A DNA stretch of 64,000 bases from Curtobacterium sp. SGAir0471 (GCF_005490985.1 NZ_CP027869.1:558001-622000); one strand, 5' to 3'. Counted from the first letter of the stretch, positions 42,801-50,995 are shown. Made by a program: numbers and translations. The notes: generated by a model not told the origin, from the letters alone.

Positions 42801-42904
42801 TCGGGATCGTGAGCCACGTCGAGGAGCTCAAGCAGCGCATCCCCGAACGCATCGCCGTGCGGCGCACCGCCGAGGGCGGCTCGAGGGTCACGACCACCGT
42901 CTGA
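39884..42904 (+). CDS. sbcC: exonuclease SbcC (Rad50-like ATPase)
   Basis: 1006 residues. The N-terminal Walker A is FLLEGPTGSGKSTIIDAVVFALYG near residue 28. The Q-loop region is QFLQTVVLPQGEFARFLRA. Long Ala/Arg/Glu coiled coils flank a zinc hook, DPCPVCGATEHPD, near residue 497. The C-terminal lobe carries the signature SLSGGETFTVSLCLALGLA and Walker B GTLFVDEGFGTLDPETL. It is the partner of SbcD. Ala content is very high even for a coiled coil, in line with the GC bias. Confidence 0.95.
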   Translation: MYLHRLELRAIGPYPELVSIDFAALAASGVFLLEGPTGSGKSTIIDAVVFALYGGLAGEGSTHDRLHSQHADPGVEPFVELVFETGAGVFRVRRTPQYDRPKQRGAGTVRQQASAQLFRLASPADAVGEPVSSRIPEIGLEVTRAVGLDRAQFLQTVVLPQGEFARFLRAPGEDRRKLLQSLFGTQVYDRTADELAARRREVQAEVESADARVRDALNRFAQAAGEPEATEDSVAGTLDALRARAEDTAARRAAAVAAADRARLHEHDVAARLEARARRAALLERRRALDDAAAGVEAARDRLALADRAARVTTPADGLDAARVRADEHHRRALDLRTRLGVPTDVDVAARHADLTAWAAAIRHLVTIEATLDDRRRARADAAARAAVLVERVAELDRALAVRPAGRAALVEEARSAAAAAGDGEAARAEVERLRRLRADLDARDAAAAAVHRAEQAVAARRRHAEELLRAEQALRTRRIAGLAGELGAALVPGDPCPVCGATEHPDVAVPQDDHPDAAAVNAAADATRAADGALAEAAAVLAVERADLERLRAAVGDTDADALADQVAAAAARVDTAHAAAVRVAEVEQRRAAHDDDTRALEREHNTVQAEHAVLVATSTAEGERLDHDTAAVTDARLGAAALAADPWVPVDDRDRTADDRSLAQVVRQLDDLASRAVEVAAAEAQAASAAQTVVERTAEVARTLAEQGFDTVDAARAALLPPDRGTALQAEVVAADRERAVVDAGLAEPAVVAAADDLDAGPDTPLDLEAARAAHVAAAEQADDAARSAVSASDRAEAAAGCATEVDRAVRARDDTSARSRAIVRLADVANGVTAVNPSGVTLGTYVLMRRFEDVVAAANDRLRGMLGGRFTLETSDEREAGSRARRTGLALAVHDHSTDTRRAPGSLSGGETFTVSLCLALGLADVVQAEAGGVSLGTLFVDEGFGTLDPETLDDVIGQLARLTAGGRQVGIVSHVEELKQRIPERIAVRRTAEGGSRVTTTV

Positions 42905-42923
42905 CGATCCGCGCGGACCGCGG

Positions 42924-43100
42924 TCAGGGGGACGGCGGTGCGTCCACCGTGCCGTCGGGCGGCGGCAGGATGTCGGCCGCGATCCACGGGAACACCCACG
43001 TGAACAGCGCGTAGACGATCACGGCGAGCAGCACGAGCAGCTCGAGGACCTTCAGGGCGGCGGGTCCGGGCAGGATCCGCCAGACGAACGGGAAGATCAC
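42924..43100 (-). CDS. single-TM small protein coupled to sortase
   Basis: 58 residues from GTG 43098-43100, overlapping the sortase stop by 4 bp (GTGA). The sequence is FPFVWRILPGPAALKVLELL, then a long hydrophobic stretch (VLLAVIVYALFTWVFPWIAADI) and a Pro-rich tail (LPPPDGTVDAPPSP). Small membrane proteins in this place are common next to class E sortases in actinobacteria. A scaffold or modulatory role is inferred from position only. Confidence 0.7.
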   Translation of the reverse strand: MIFPFVWRILPGPAALKVLELLVLLAVIVYALFTWVFPWIAADILPPPDGTVDAPPSP

Positions 43101-43903
43101 TGCGGCGTCTCCGAGAGTTCCTTGGGGGTGCCCTCCGAGACGGGCATCCAGTAGTCGAGCTTGGCGTGGGTGATGTAGCGCTCCTTGGCGGACCACATCG
43201 GGTGGCACGCGGTCAGGGTGAGCCAGCGGTCCTCGGCCGAGGGGGTGACGCCGGGCTGGTTCGGCACCGGCGCGATCGTCTCGATCTTGTCGGGCGTGAC
43301 GATCTGCGAGTCGGTGACCTTGTAGACGTACCAGACGTCGAAGTCCTTCTCCTTGTCGGTCACCCGGACGACGATCGCGTCGCCGGTCTTCAGCTCCGCG
43401 ATCTGGTTGAGCGGCTTGCCGTACGTCACGCGGTGCCCGGCGACGGCGAAGTTGCCCTCGGCGCCCGGCATCGCGGTGTCCTGGTAGTGCCCGAGCCCGA
43501 TCGTGTTGAGCACCCGCTCGCGGTCCGTGCCCTCGCCGATCGGTCGCAGGTAGTCCGCGCCGAAGCGGGGGATCTGCATCGTGCCGAAGACGCTCGTGAC
43601 GTCCGGCGGTTCGGGGAGGACGGGGGCCTCGCCGCGGTGCTCGGAGCCCTCGACCTTCGGTGCCGCGCGCTGCCCGAGGTCGTCGACGAGCTTCGTCTGC
43701 TCGTTCACGGCGACGACGTCGGTCCACCACGCGGTCCACGCCACGTAGAGGCCGGTCCCGGCGCCGGCGATGATCAGCAGCTCCGCCAGCAGGGACACGA
43801 GTGCGCCGCCGACGGTCTGGCGAGGCCTGGTGCGCCGTGGCGGCCGCGTGGCCTCGTCCTCGCGCACCGAGCGGCGCGTCGGGGCGGTGTCGTGTGCGGT
43901 CAC
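43097..43903 (-). CDS. class E sortase
   Basis: 268 residues from GTG 43901-43903. A basic N-terminal tail (RRSVREDEATRPPRRTRPRQT) precedes one TM (VSLLAELLIIAGAGTGLYVAWTAWW). The catalytic domain has the His in FAVAGHRVTYGKPLNQIAEL, the Cys in RWLTLTACHPMWSAKERYI (TLTxC) and a downstream Arg in that same strand. Class E enzymes attach proteins, usually with LAxTG-like signals, to peptidoglycan. No substrate with such a motif is encoded in this window. It forms an operon with the 58-residue membrane protein. Confidence 0.92.
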   Translation of the reverse strand: MTAHDTAPTRRSVREDEATRPPRRTRPRQTVGGALVSLLAELLIIAGAGTGLYVAWTAWWTDVVAVNEQTKLVDDLGQRAAPKVEGSEHRGEAPVLPEPPDVTSVFGTMQIPRFGADYLRPIGEGTDRERVLNTIGLGHYQDTAMPGAEGNFAVAGHRVTYGKPLNQIAELKTGDAIVVRVTDKEKDFDVWYVYKVTDSQIVTPDKIETIAPVPNQPGVTPSAEDRWLTLTACHPMWSAKERYITHAKLDYWMPVSEGTPKELSETPQ

Positions 43904-44014
43904 GGTGCTCCTGATCCGGAAGAGGTGGTCGGACAGGTCTATCAGACCACGACGACGAGCACGTGACGAGTCCTCGAACCTGTGGATGCACACGTGTCCC
44001 GCTAGCGTGGCGGG

Positions 44015-44446
44015 ATGACCCCGGTGTTCCGCCCCGACGACACCGATGCGGTCGTCGCCCTCTGGGACGCCTGCGGACTGCTGCGGCCGTGGAACGACCC
44101 GCGGCGGGACATCGCGCGCAAGGTCGCCGAGCAGCCGGAGTTCTTCCTGGTCGCCGAGCAGCCCGACGGTGAGGACGCGACCGCGGTCGTCGGCGTCGGC
44201 ATGGCGGGCTACGACGGGCACCGCGGCTGGGTCAACTACCTTGCGGTCCGCCCCGACCTGCAGGGCTCCGGGCTCGGACGGGCGTTCATGGCGGAGTTCG
44301 AACGTCTCCTGCTCGAGCGCGGGTGCCCGAAGATCAACGTGCAGGTGCGCGAGGGCAACGAGCAGGTGCTCGGGTTCTACGCCTCGCTCGGGTACGCCCC
44401 GGACCGCGCGGTCTCGCTCGGCAAGCGCCTCATCGCCGACGACTGA
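44015..44446 (+). CDS. GNAT family acetyltransferase
   Basis: 143 residues, ATG, leaderless (TAGCGT then 6 nt). It is of the YpeA type: starts FRPDDTDAVVALWDACGLLRPWNDP, has acetyl-CoA loop VRPDLQGSGLGRAFM, and ends with VREGNEQVLGFYASLGYAPDRAVSLGKRL. The substrate is unknown. It is divergent from the sortase and convergent with the EamA exporter, whose stop lies 1 bp away. Confidence 0.9.
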   Translation: MTPVFRPDDTDAVVALWDACGLLRPWNDPRRDIARKVAEQPEFFLVAEQPDGEDATAVVGVGMAGYDGHRGWVNYLAVRPDLQGSGLGRAFMAEFERLLLERGCPKINVQVREGNEQVLGFYASLGYAPDRAVSLGKRLIADD

Positions 44447-44447
44447 G

Positions 44448-45461
44448 CTACGCCAGCGCCAACCCGACCGAGGCCACGAAGGCGAGCACGATCCCGGTCC
44501 ACTGCACCGCGGTGAGCCGTTCGCGCAGCACCACGCCCGCGAGCACCACCGTGCCGATCGGGTACAGGGCGTTGAGGACGCTCACCACCGGCAGCGCAGC
44601 GCCGCCCGAGCCGACGTGCAGCGCCGCCTGGATGCACGCGTTCGCCAGGGCGTCGAGCACCCCGCAGGCCACGACGGCGACCACGGTCCGCCGCGACCAC
44701 CGCGACCAGCGCGACCAGCGCGACCAGGACGAACAGCGGGACCGGCCCGACCACCGCGACGAGCCCGGCCGCCGCTGCCCACGGACACCGCCCGCGGCAG
44801 ACCGCACGGCGGACGCCGACGGGGCGACGTGGTCCGCGCCTCCCGTCCGGACCGGTCCCGACCGCACCGCCACCACGATCGCCACCGCCCCGAGCAGCAC
44901 CGTCTGCACCACCCGGCCGACCAGGAGCGTCGCGACCCCCGCGTCCCCGGGTGCCGCGTCGTAGGCGAGCACGATCCCGCCGAACCCGCACCCTGCCACC
45001 AGAGCCGTCACGATCCCGACCGCGGTCACCCGCGCACCCGAGGTGTCCCGCACCGCCGCGACCAGCACGACCGCGACCACCGCCACCACGAGCGCGACCG
45101 AGGCGGCGAGCGACAGCACCGTCCCGCCGAGCAGCGCGACCGCGACGGGGGTGACCGCGGCGAACACCGCCGTCAGCGGGGAGAGCACGCTCATCGGGCC
45201 GACGGCCAGCGCGCGGTACAGCAGCAGCACCGCGACCGACCCCGAGACGCCCGCGGCGACGCCGGCTGCGACGGCCGCGCCGGAGAACGCTGCTCCGACG
45301 ACCGGGACCCCGACCGCGAGCGGGACCAGCCCGACCGCCGCCGCGGCGGCCGCCACGGTGACGGCCCGGACCCGGCGGGCGGCGAGGCCACCGAGGAAGT
45401 CCGCGGCCCCGTAGACGACCGCGCCGGTCAGGCCGAGCAGGACGGAGAGCACGGCTCCCAT
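44448..45461 (-). CDS. EamA/DMT family exporter with local frame anomaly
   Basis: 337 residues as annotated. Ten-TM DMT exporters have two five-helix repeats. Here helices are clear up to residue ~205 (start SVLLGLTGAVVYGAADFLGGLAARR) and again from about 260 (GVLDALANACIQAALHVG, ALYPIGTVVLAGVVLRERLTAVQWTG). Between them, residues ~226-257 read as Arg/Ser/Trp repeats (SSWSRWSRWSRWSRR), which cannot be a helix. In another frame the same DNA (44690-44785) encodes a perfect TM (AGLVAVVGPVPLFVLVALVA). Two compensating frameshifts, or sequence errors, are likely. The loop just before it holds the GCGCCTCCCGTCCGG element. Confidence 0.75.
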   Translation of the reverse strand: MGAVLSVLLGLTGAVVYGAADFLGGLAARRVRAVTVAAAAAAVGLVPLAVGVPVVGAAFSGAAVAAGVAAGVSGSVAVLLLYRALAVGPMSVLSPLTAVFAAVTPVAVALLGGTVLSLAASVALVVAVVAVVLVAAVRDTSGARVTAVGIVTALVAGCGFGGIVLAYDAAPGDAGVATLLVGRVVQTVLLGAVAIVVAVRSGPVRTGGADHVAPSASAVRSAAGGVRGQRRPGSSRWSGRSRCSSWSRWSRWSRWSRRTVVAVVACGVLDALANACIQAALHVGSGGAALPVVSVLNALYPIGTVVLAGVVLRERLTAVQWTGIVLAFVASVGLALA

Positions 45462-45487
45462 CCTGCCCGGGCCGGTAGCCTGCGCGG

Positions 45488-46618
45488 GTGAGCGTTCCGT
45501 ACCACCGCCTGCCCCGTGTCGATGCCCGTTGGCGCTGGTGGCGTCCGCTCGTCGCGCTCGCGTTCCTGGTCGGGTACTACATCGCGACGCAGGTCGTCCT
45601 GGCGATCGCGTACTTCGTGCCGGTCGGTGCGACGCAGGGCGCCGAGGGGCTGACGGGCTTCCAGGACGACCTGACGAGCGGCGCCCTCGACCCCACCGAC
45701 CCGCTCATCCTGTCGCTGACCCTGCTGTCCCTGGTGGTGCTGCTGCCCGGTGTCCTGCTCGCGGTCAAGATCGCCCGGATCGGCCCGGCGGGCATCCTGT
45801 CGTCGACGCGCTTCCGGGTGCGCTGGCGCTGGACGCTCTGGTGCCTGCTGCCCACGATCGTCATCGCGATCCCGATGTTCCTGCTGCAGACGTGGGGGAT
45901 GTTCTCGTTCGACGGCGGCTTCGGCTGGGACCACGACGCCATCGGGCAGTCGACCGTGTCGCCCGCCACCCTGACGCTCACGATCGTGATGGTCCTGGTG
46001 CTCGTGCCGTTCCAGGGCGCGGCCGAGGAGTACGTCTTCCGCGGCTTCCTCGTCCAGACGATCGCGTCGTGGATCCCGGTCCGGGTCGTCGGTGTCGTCA
46101 TCGCCGTCGCGGTGTCGACCGTCGTGTTCGCCGCTGGGCACATCCCGAACGGCTACAACGTGTGGGGCATCCTCGACGTCGGCTCCTTCGGCCTGATCGC
46201 CGCGATCATCGTCCTGCGCACCGGCGGCATGGAGGCCACGGTCCTGCAGCACGCCTTCAACAACATCATGATCTTCGTGCTGCAGGCCCCCGGCTGGTCG
46301 AAGATCGACCTCGACGCCTCGGACGGCACCGCGGGCGGCTTCCTGGTCACGCTCGCGACCTCGCTCGCCTTCTGGGGGATGATCGAGCTCCTGGCGACCT
46401 GGCGGAGGCTCGATCGTCGCTTCCCGGGACACGAGGCGCCCCGCTTCCGCGGTCCGGCCCCGGCCTGGGCCGAGGGGCGGCAGTGGACCCGCCCGGGAGG
46501 CACGGGCTGGGCGGTCGCGCCGGCCCGCGGTCCCGAGACGGACCGCCGGGCGACCGTGGCCGGCTCGTCCGCCGGTGCGCCTGTGGACGAGACGGTGGGT
46601 GTCGCCCCGCGCTCGTAG
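45488..46618 (+). CDS. CPBP family intramembrane glutamic endopeptidase
   Basis: 376 residues, GTG start, leaderless (TAGCCT then 6 nt). About eight TM helices. Abi/CPBP motifs: motif 1 AAEEYVFRGFLVQ (Glu-Glu and Arg) near residue 180, motif 2 with His in FAAGHIPNG, motif 3 LQHAFNNIM. These make the protease site of the CAAX-protease/bacteriocin-processing family. The C-terminal ~70 residues are disordered and Pro/Gly-rich. The target is unknown. It is followed by recQ after 9 bp, and recQ has its own leaderless start. Confidence 0.88.
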   Translation: MSVPYHRLPRVDARWRWWRPLVALAFLVGYYIATQVVLAIAYFVPVGATQGAEGLTGFQDDLTSGALDPTDPLILSLTLLSLVVLLPGVLLAVKIARIGPAGILSSTRFRVRWRWTLWCLLPTIVIAIPMFLLQTWGMFSFDGGFGWDHDAIGQSTVSPATLTLTIVMVLVLVPFQGAAEEYVFRGFLVQTIASWIPVRVVGVVIAVAVSTVVFAAGHIPNGYNVWGILDVGSFGLIAAIIVLRTGGMEATVLQHAFNNIMIFVLQAPGWSKIDLDASDGTAGGFLVTLATSLAFWGMIELLATWRRLDRRFPGHEAPRFRGPAPAWAEGRQWTRPGGTGWAVAPARGPETDRRATVAGSSAGAPVDETVGVAPRS

Positions 46619-46627
46619 GCTGGGTGC

Positions 46628-48472
46628 ATGAGCACGACGACCCCGACCTCGCCGTCGCCAACGCGGGCTGCCGCGCTCGACGTCCTGCACCGGGTGTGGG
46701 GCTACGACGCCTTCCGGGGGCAGCAGGCCGCGATCATCGACCAGGTCGTGTCCGGCGGCGACGCCCTCGTGCTCATGCCGACCGGCGGCGGCAAGTCGCT
46801 CTGCTACCAGGTACCCGCGCTCGTGCGCGACGGCGTCGGGGTTGTCGTGTCGCCGCTCATCGCCCTCATGCAGGACCAGGTCGACGCCCTCGCCGCGAAC
46901 GGGGTGCGTGCGGCCTTCCTCAACTCCACGCAGGGCCCGGACGAGCGTGCCCGGGTCGAGCGGGCGGTCGTCTCCGGCGAGGTGGACATGCTCTACCTCG
47001 CGCCCGAGCGGCTGCGGCTCGAGTCCACCCGCTCCCTGCTCGACCGCGCGCGCATCGCCCTGTTCGCCATCGACGAGGCGCACTGCGTCGCCCAGTGGGG
47101 GCACGACTTCCGGCCGGACTACCTCGAGCTGAGCGTGCTCCACGAGCGGTGGCCGACGGTGCCACGCATCGCCCTCACCGCGACGGCGACCCCGCAGACC
47201 CACCGCGAGATCTCCGGTCGGCTCGGGCTCGACGACGCCGCACACTTCGTGGCCGACTTCGACCGGCCGAACATCCAGTACCGCATCGAGCCGAAGACCG
47301 GGGCGCTGCAGCAGCTCCTGACCTTCATCAAGACCGAGCACGGCGGCGACGCCGGCATCGTCTACTGCCTGTCGCGGAACTCGGTCGAGCGCACCGCGGC
47401 GGCGCTCGCCGACCAGGGGATCCCGGCGCTGCCGTACCACGCCGGCCTCGACGCGAAGGTCCGCGAGCGCAACCAGTCGACCTTCCTGCGCGAGGACGGC
47501 GTCGTCATGGTCGCGACGATCGCCTTCGGCATGGGCATCGACAAGCCGGACGTCCGCTTCGTGGCGCACCTCGACCTGCCGAAGTCGGTCGAGGGGTACT
47601 ACCAGGAGACCGGGCGTGCGGGCCGTGACGGGCTGCCGTCGACGGCGTGGCTCGCGTACGGGCTGAACGACGTCGTGCAGCAGCGGCGGATGATCGACCA
47701 GTCCGAGGGCGACGCGGCGCACCGCAGGCAGCTCAGCGCCCATCTCGACGCCATGCTGGCGCTCTGCGAGACGATCGAGTGCCGCCGGGTCCGGCTGCTC
47801 GCCTACTTCGGGCAGGAGTCGACGGCGTGCGGCAACTGCGACACGTGCATCGCGCCGCCGGAGCCGTGGGACGGCACGGTGCCCGCGCAGAAGTTCCTGT
47901 CGACGGTGGTGCGCCTCGAGCGCGAGCGTGGTCAGCGGTACGGCGTCGCGCACCTCGTCGACATCCTGGTCGGCAAGCAGTCGCCGCGCGTGCAGGAGCT
48001 CCGACACGACTCGCTCGCCACGTTCGGCATCGGCAACGACCTGGGCGAGGGGGAGTGGCGTGCCGTCGCGCGGCAGCTGCTCGCGCAGGGCTACGCCGCG
48101 GTGTCCGGGGACGGCTTCGGCACCGTGGTCCTCAGCCCGACGAGCGCCGAGGTCCTGAGCGGCCGGACACGCGTGCTGATGCGCCGCGACCCGGTGCGCG
48201 CTCCGCGGGCCTCGCGTGCACGACGCCAGGCGGTCACGGACGTCCCGCAGGAGGCGATGGGGCTGTTCGAGGCGCTCCGTGCGTGGCGGGCGGCACAGGC
48301 GCGCGAGCAGGGGGTCCCGGCGTACGTGGTGTTCAACGACGCGACGCTGCGCGGGATCGCCGCGGTGAAGCCCGCGGACGAGGACGCCTTGAGCGAGATC
48401 TCCGGGATCGGCGGTGCCAAGCTCGAGCGGTACGGACGGGCCGTGCTCGACGTCGTCGCCTCGCACGGCTGA
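46628..48472 (+). CDS. recQ: ATP-dependent DNA helicase RecQ
   Basis: 614 residues, ATG, leaderless (TAGGCT then 6 nt). Domain order is helicase 1 (FRGQQAAIIDQVVSGGDALVLMPTGGGKSLCYQ in pieces; DEAHCVAQWGHDFRPDY), helicase 2 (AFGMGIDKPDVRFVAHLDLPKSVEGYYQETGRAGRDG in pieces), and the RecQ zinc domain with CGNCDTC near residue 400. Next comes a winged helix (QRYGVAHLVDILVG) and a C-terminal HRDC domain (AREQGVPAYVVFNDATLRGI). All motifs are intact. It acts in recombination and replication-fork repair. Confidence 0.95.
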   Translation: MSTTTPTSPSPTRAAALDVLHRVWGYDAFRGQQAAIIDQVVSGGDALVLMPTGGGKSLCYQVPALVRDGVGVVVSPLIALMQDQVDALAANGVRAAFLNSTQGPDERARVERAVVSGEVDMLYLAPERLRLESTRSLLDRARIALFAIDEAHCVAQWGHDFRPDYLELSVLHERWPTVPRIALTATATPQTHREISGRLGLDDAAHFVADFDRPNIQYRIEPKTGALQQLLTFIKTEHGGDAGIVYCLSRNSVERTAAALADQGIPALPYHAGLDAKVRERNQSTFLREDGVVMVATIAFGMGIDKPDVRFVAHLDLPKSVEGYYQETGRAGRDGLPSTAWLAYGLNDVVQQRRMIDQSEGDAAHRRQLSAHLDAMLALCETIECRRVRLLAYFGQESTACGNCDTCIAPPEPWDGTVPAQKFLSTVVRLERERGQRYGVAHLVDILVGKQSPRVQELRHDSLATFGIGNDLGEGEWRAVARQLLAQGYAAVSGDGFGTVVLSPTSAEVLSGRTRVLMRRDPVRAPRASRARRQAVTDVPQEAMGLFEALRAWRAAQAREQGVPAYVVFNDATLRGIAAVKPADEDALSEISGIGGAKLERYGRAVLDVVASHG

Positions 48473-48581
48473 GCGCTCGCGCAGCAGCATTCGCAGCAGA
48501 GTCCGCAGACGCATTCCGCAGTCGGAATGTGGCCGCGACGGTGCTCACTACACTCGGAACCTCCCACGACGAGGAGGCCCG

Positions 48582-49325
48582 GTGCCCGGTACGACGAAGT
48601 TCGCCACCACGATGAGCCGAGCGGTGGTGACACCGCTCGCGCGTCTCGTCTGGCGCCCGCGCATCGTCGGACGGAAGAACGTCCCCAGGCACGGGCCGGT
48701 CATCCTCGCGAGCAACCACCGCTCGTTCATCGACTCCCCGGCGATCACGCTGATGGCGCCGCGCAAGGTGTCGTTCCTGGCGAAGCAGGAGTACTTCACC
48801 GGCACCGGTCTGCGTGGTGCCGTCTCGCGGGCGTTCTTCGGCGGGATCGGCGCGATCGGCGTCGAGCGCGGGGCCGGAGCCGCGGCGCAGCACGCCCTCG
48901 ACCTGGGGCTCGAGCGGCTGCAGGCCGGCGAGGCCTTCGCGATCTACCCGGAGGGCACCCGGTCCCTCGACGGTCGGCTCTACAAGGGTCGGACGGGTGT
49001 GGCCTGGCTGGCGTTGACGAGCGGGGCGCCGGTCGTGCCGGTCGCCCTCACCGGCACGGAGGACGTCCAGCCCGTCGGGTCACGGCTGCCGAGGCTCGCC
49101 CGCGTCACGATCGAGTTCGGCGCGCCGATGGACCTGTCCCACTTCGGTGAAGCCTCGTCCGGACGCGCCCGGCGACACGCGACGGACGCCGTGATGGAGG
49201 CGATCCAGGCGCTCAGCGGTCAGGAACCGGCGAACGCGTACAACAACCCGCCGTCGACGATCGTCGAGCGGGTGAAGCAGGTGCTCCGACGAGACGACCC
49301 GACGCAGGCGGTCGAACCGGACTGA
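48582..49325 (+). CDS. 1-acyl-sn-glycerol-3-phosphate acyltransferase
   Basis: 247 residues from GTG 48582, with GAGGAGGC as ribosome binding site. PlsC family: motif I NHRSFID (HX4D) near residue 46, motif II in the FFGGIGAIGVERG region, motif III YPEGTRSLDGRLYKGRTG and motif IV VPVALTGTEDVQPVG. It makes phosphatidic acid at the inner face of the membrane. The open frame upstream to 48414 is non-coding and overlaps recQ. Confidence 0.92.
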   Translation: MPGTTKFATTMSRAVVTPLARLVWRPRIVGRKNVPRHGPVILASNHRSFIDSPAITLMAPRKVSFLAKQEYFTGTGLRGAVSRAFFGGIGAIGVERGAGAAAQHALDLGLERLQAGEAFAIYPEGTRSLDGRLYKGRTGVAWLALTSGAPVVPVALTGTEDVQPVGSRLPRLARVTIEFGAPMDLSHFGEASSGRARRHATDAVMEAIQALSGQEPANAYNNPPSTIVERVKQVLRRDDPTQAVEPD

Positions 49326-49446
49326 TCTCGTACGCGCTATTGCACATTCTGCATATCAGTGGTTGAATCGTGCTCGTGCCCGAGGCACGAGCCCAGTCGG
49401 ACCGCCCAGGACGGTCCGGACCACCACTGACCGGAAGGCAAGCAGC
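49326..49446 (+). promoter_or_regulatory. promoter with TGCAyAT direct repeat
   Basis: An AT-rich patch in GC-rich DNA. TTGCAC (starting about 49340) is followed 17 nt later by TTGAAT, a normal -35/-10 spacing. Between them, TGCACAT and TGCATAT form a direct repeat with 9-bp period. GGAAGG precedes the ATG at 49447. Confidence 0.55.
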
Positions 49447-49830
49447 ATGTCCTCCACGCCCCTCTTCGACTCGATCTCGCAGCGCGCTCCCCGCGCCGGC
49501 TCCACCGCGAAGGCAGCGGCTCCGGCGTCGCAGGCTCCGGCGGCAGCGGTCTCGGTGACCGCCGCGCGGACCCGGGTCGTCCCCGCGCCCACCTCGCCGC
49601 TGACGGCCCCGGTGTCCCCGATGCGCTCCGCCCTCGTGCCGGCGGCCCTGGTCGCCGCGATCGACGAGATTCCGCAGCGGGTCGGCACCGCGCTCCCGCA
49701 GGAGGTCGCGGTCACTCCCGACCAGCTCGCCCTGGTCGAGGCGGTGACCGACGCCATCACCCGCGCGGTCGTCGATGCCGTCGTCGGGGAGCTCGAGCGG
49801 ATCACCCGCGACGGCGTGGTCCGCGGCTGA
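49447..49830 (+). CDS. hypothetical protein before the M23 peptidase
   Basis: 127 residues from ATG 49447. The first ~55 residues are Ala/Pro/Ser-rich and disordered. The second half is helical and amphipathic (ALVPAALVAAIDEIPQRVG, then LALVEAVTDAITRAVVDAVVGELERITRD). No TM, Cys or known motif. I do not recognise it. It is 88 bp from the M23 gene on the same strand, behind a classical -35/-10 promoter, so it may be co-expressed with that cell-wall enzyme. Confidence 0.65.
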   Translation: MSSTPLFDSISQRAPRAGSTAKAAAPASQAPAAAVSVTAARTRVVPAPTSPLTAPVSPMRSALVPAALVAAIDEIPQRVGTALPQEVAVTPDQLALVEAVTDAITRAVVDAVVGELERITRDGVVRG

Positions 49831-49918
49831 GCCGGACGACACCGCGCCGCGGTCCGACGACGTCCGAGCGACCGAACCCGTCCGAAACGACACCACGACC
49901 CCAACGACCACCGACACG

Positions 49919-50995
49919 ATGACCACGACCGACAGCGCCCTCGCCGCGCCGCCGAGACGATCGGTACCGACACAGCCGGCATCGACACGGCCGGCACCGA
50001 CGTCGCCCATCCGTCCCCGCGGAGCGGCGCGCCGGGCGGCGAACGACGCCGTCGCCCGGTCCGTCCGAGTCGGCCACCAGACCACCGGGGCGGCGGTCCC
50101 CCCTGCCGCCGCCCCGGTGTCCACCACCACCCCACACGCCCGGCGCGAGGCGCCCCTGCCGCGCCGCCGCGACCTCCGCGAGCGAGGCCGCGGGCTCCGC
50201 GAGCGCGGCCACGGGCTCCGCGAGCGCGGGAGGTCGGCGGCCACCTCCGGATCCGTCGTCACCGAGCGGACGCGGCACCCTGCAGGGCTCCCGACTGCAC
50301 GTTCAGGATGGTCGGCGCGGCGCCTCCCGGTGACCGCCTCGGCCCTCGCCGCCTGCCTGGTCGTCTCCGGGGCGACCCCGGCCGCGGCGCTCGACGACCC
50401 CACCGGGCTCGGCCTCGTCACCGAGCGGACGGCTGCGCCCACTCCTGCGCGCCAGGTCGCGCCCGCACCGGGGCAGCACTACCGCGTCGCGTCCGGGGTC
50501 ACCGTCACCGTGACCCGCGACGGCTTCGACGTGCGGCAGGCCCGCGCGGGTAGTGCCCGGCACGGCGGTGTGCAGATCACGACCGGCGCGGGCGCGGTCC
50601 GCCCGGTCGCGGGCACGATCCCGACGGCCGGAGGCTTCGGTGGACGCCAGGTCGCCGGGTGTGGTGCCTGTTCGACGAACCACCACGGCCTCGACTTCGC
50701 CGCGGCTGCCGGCACGCCGGTGGTCGCCGTGATGCCCGGACGGGTGGTCTCCGCCGGACCCCTCGGCGGGTACGGCAACCAGGTGCTCCTCGCACATCCC
50801 GACGGCACGCAGACCCGGTACGGGCACCTGTCGCGCATCGACGTCCTGCCCGGTCAGACGCTGTCGGCCGGCGAGCAGGTCGGCGCCGTGGGCAGCACCG
50901 GCATCTCGACCGGGCCGCATCTGCACTTCGAGGTCATCATCGGCGGGACGCCCGTCGACCCCGCGCCCTGGCTCGCAGCGCGCGGCCTGCTCTGA
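49919..50995 (+). CDS. M23 family metallopeptidase (LytM-like)
   Basis: 358 residues from ATG 49919. The C-terminal ~125 residues are an M23 domain: HHGLDFAAAAGTPVVAVMPGRVV (HxxxD metal site), YGNQVLLAHPDGTQTRYGHLS, and GISTGPHLHFEVIIGG (HxH). It cuts peptidoglycan peptides outside the cell or is an EnvC-type activator. The hydrophobic segment (VTASALAACLVVSGATPAAALD) begins only at residue ~138, after a Pro/Arg-rich tail with LRERGRG-type repeats. Either the tail is cytosolic, or translation starts at GTG 50330. The start is uncertain. Confidence 0.85.
   Translation: MTTTDSALAAPPRRSVPTQPASTRPAPTSPIRPRGAARRAANDAVARSVRVGHQTTGAAVPPAAAPVSTTTPHARREAPLPRRRDLRERGRGLRERGHGLRERGRSAATSGSVVTERTRHPAGLPTARSGWSARRLPVTASALAACLVVSGATPAAALDDPTGLGLVTERTAAPTPARQVAPAPGQHYRVASGVTVTVTRDGFDVRQARAGSARHGGVQITTGAGAVRPVAGTIPTAGGFGGRQVAGCGACSTNHHGLDFAAAAGTPVVAVMPGRVVSAGPLGGYGNQVLLAHPDGTQTRYGHLSRIDVLPGQTLSAGEQVGAVGSTGISTGPHLHFEVIIGGTPVDPAPWLAARGLL

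Noticed and set aside
45428..48514. Minus-strand frame of over 1000 codons opposite the CPBP and recQ genes
   Set aside because: Same type of antisense artefact; both plus-strand genes are intact and have -10 boxes.
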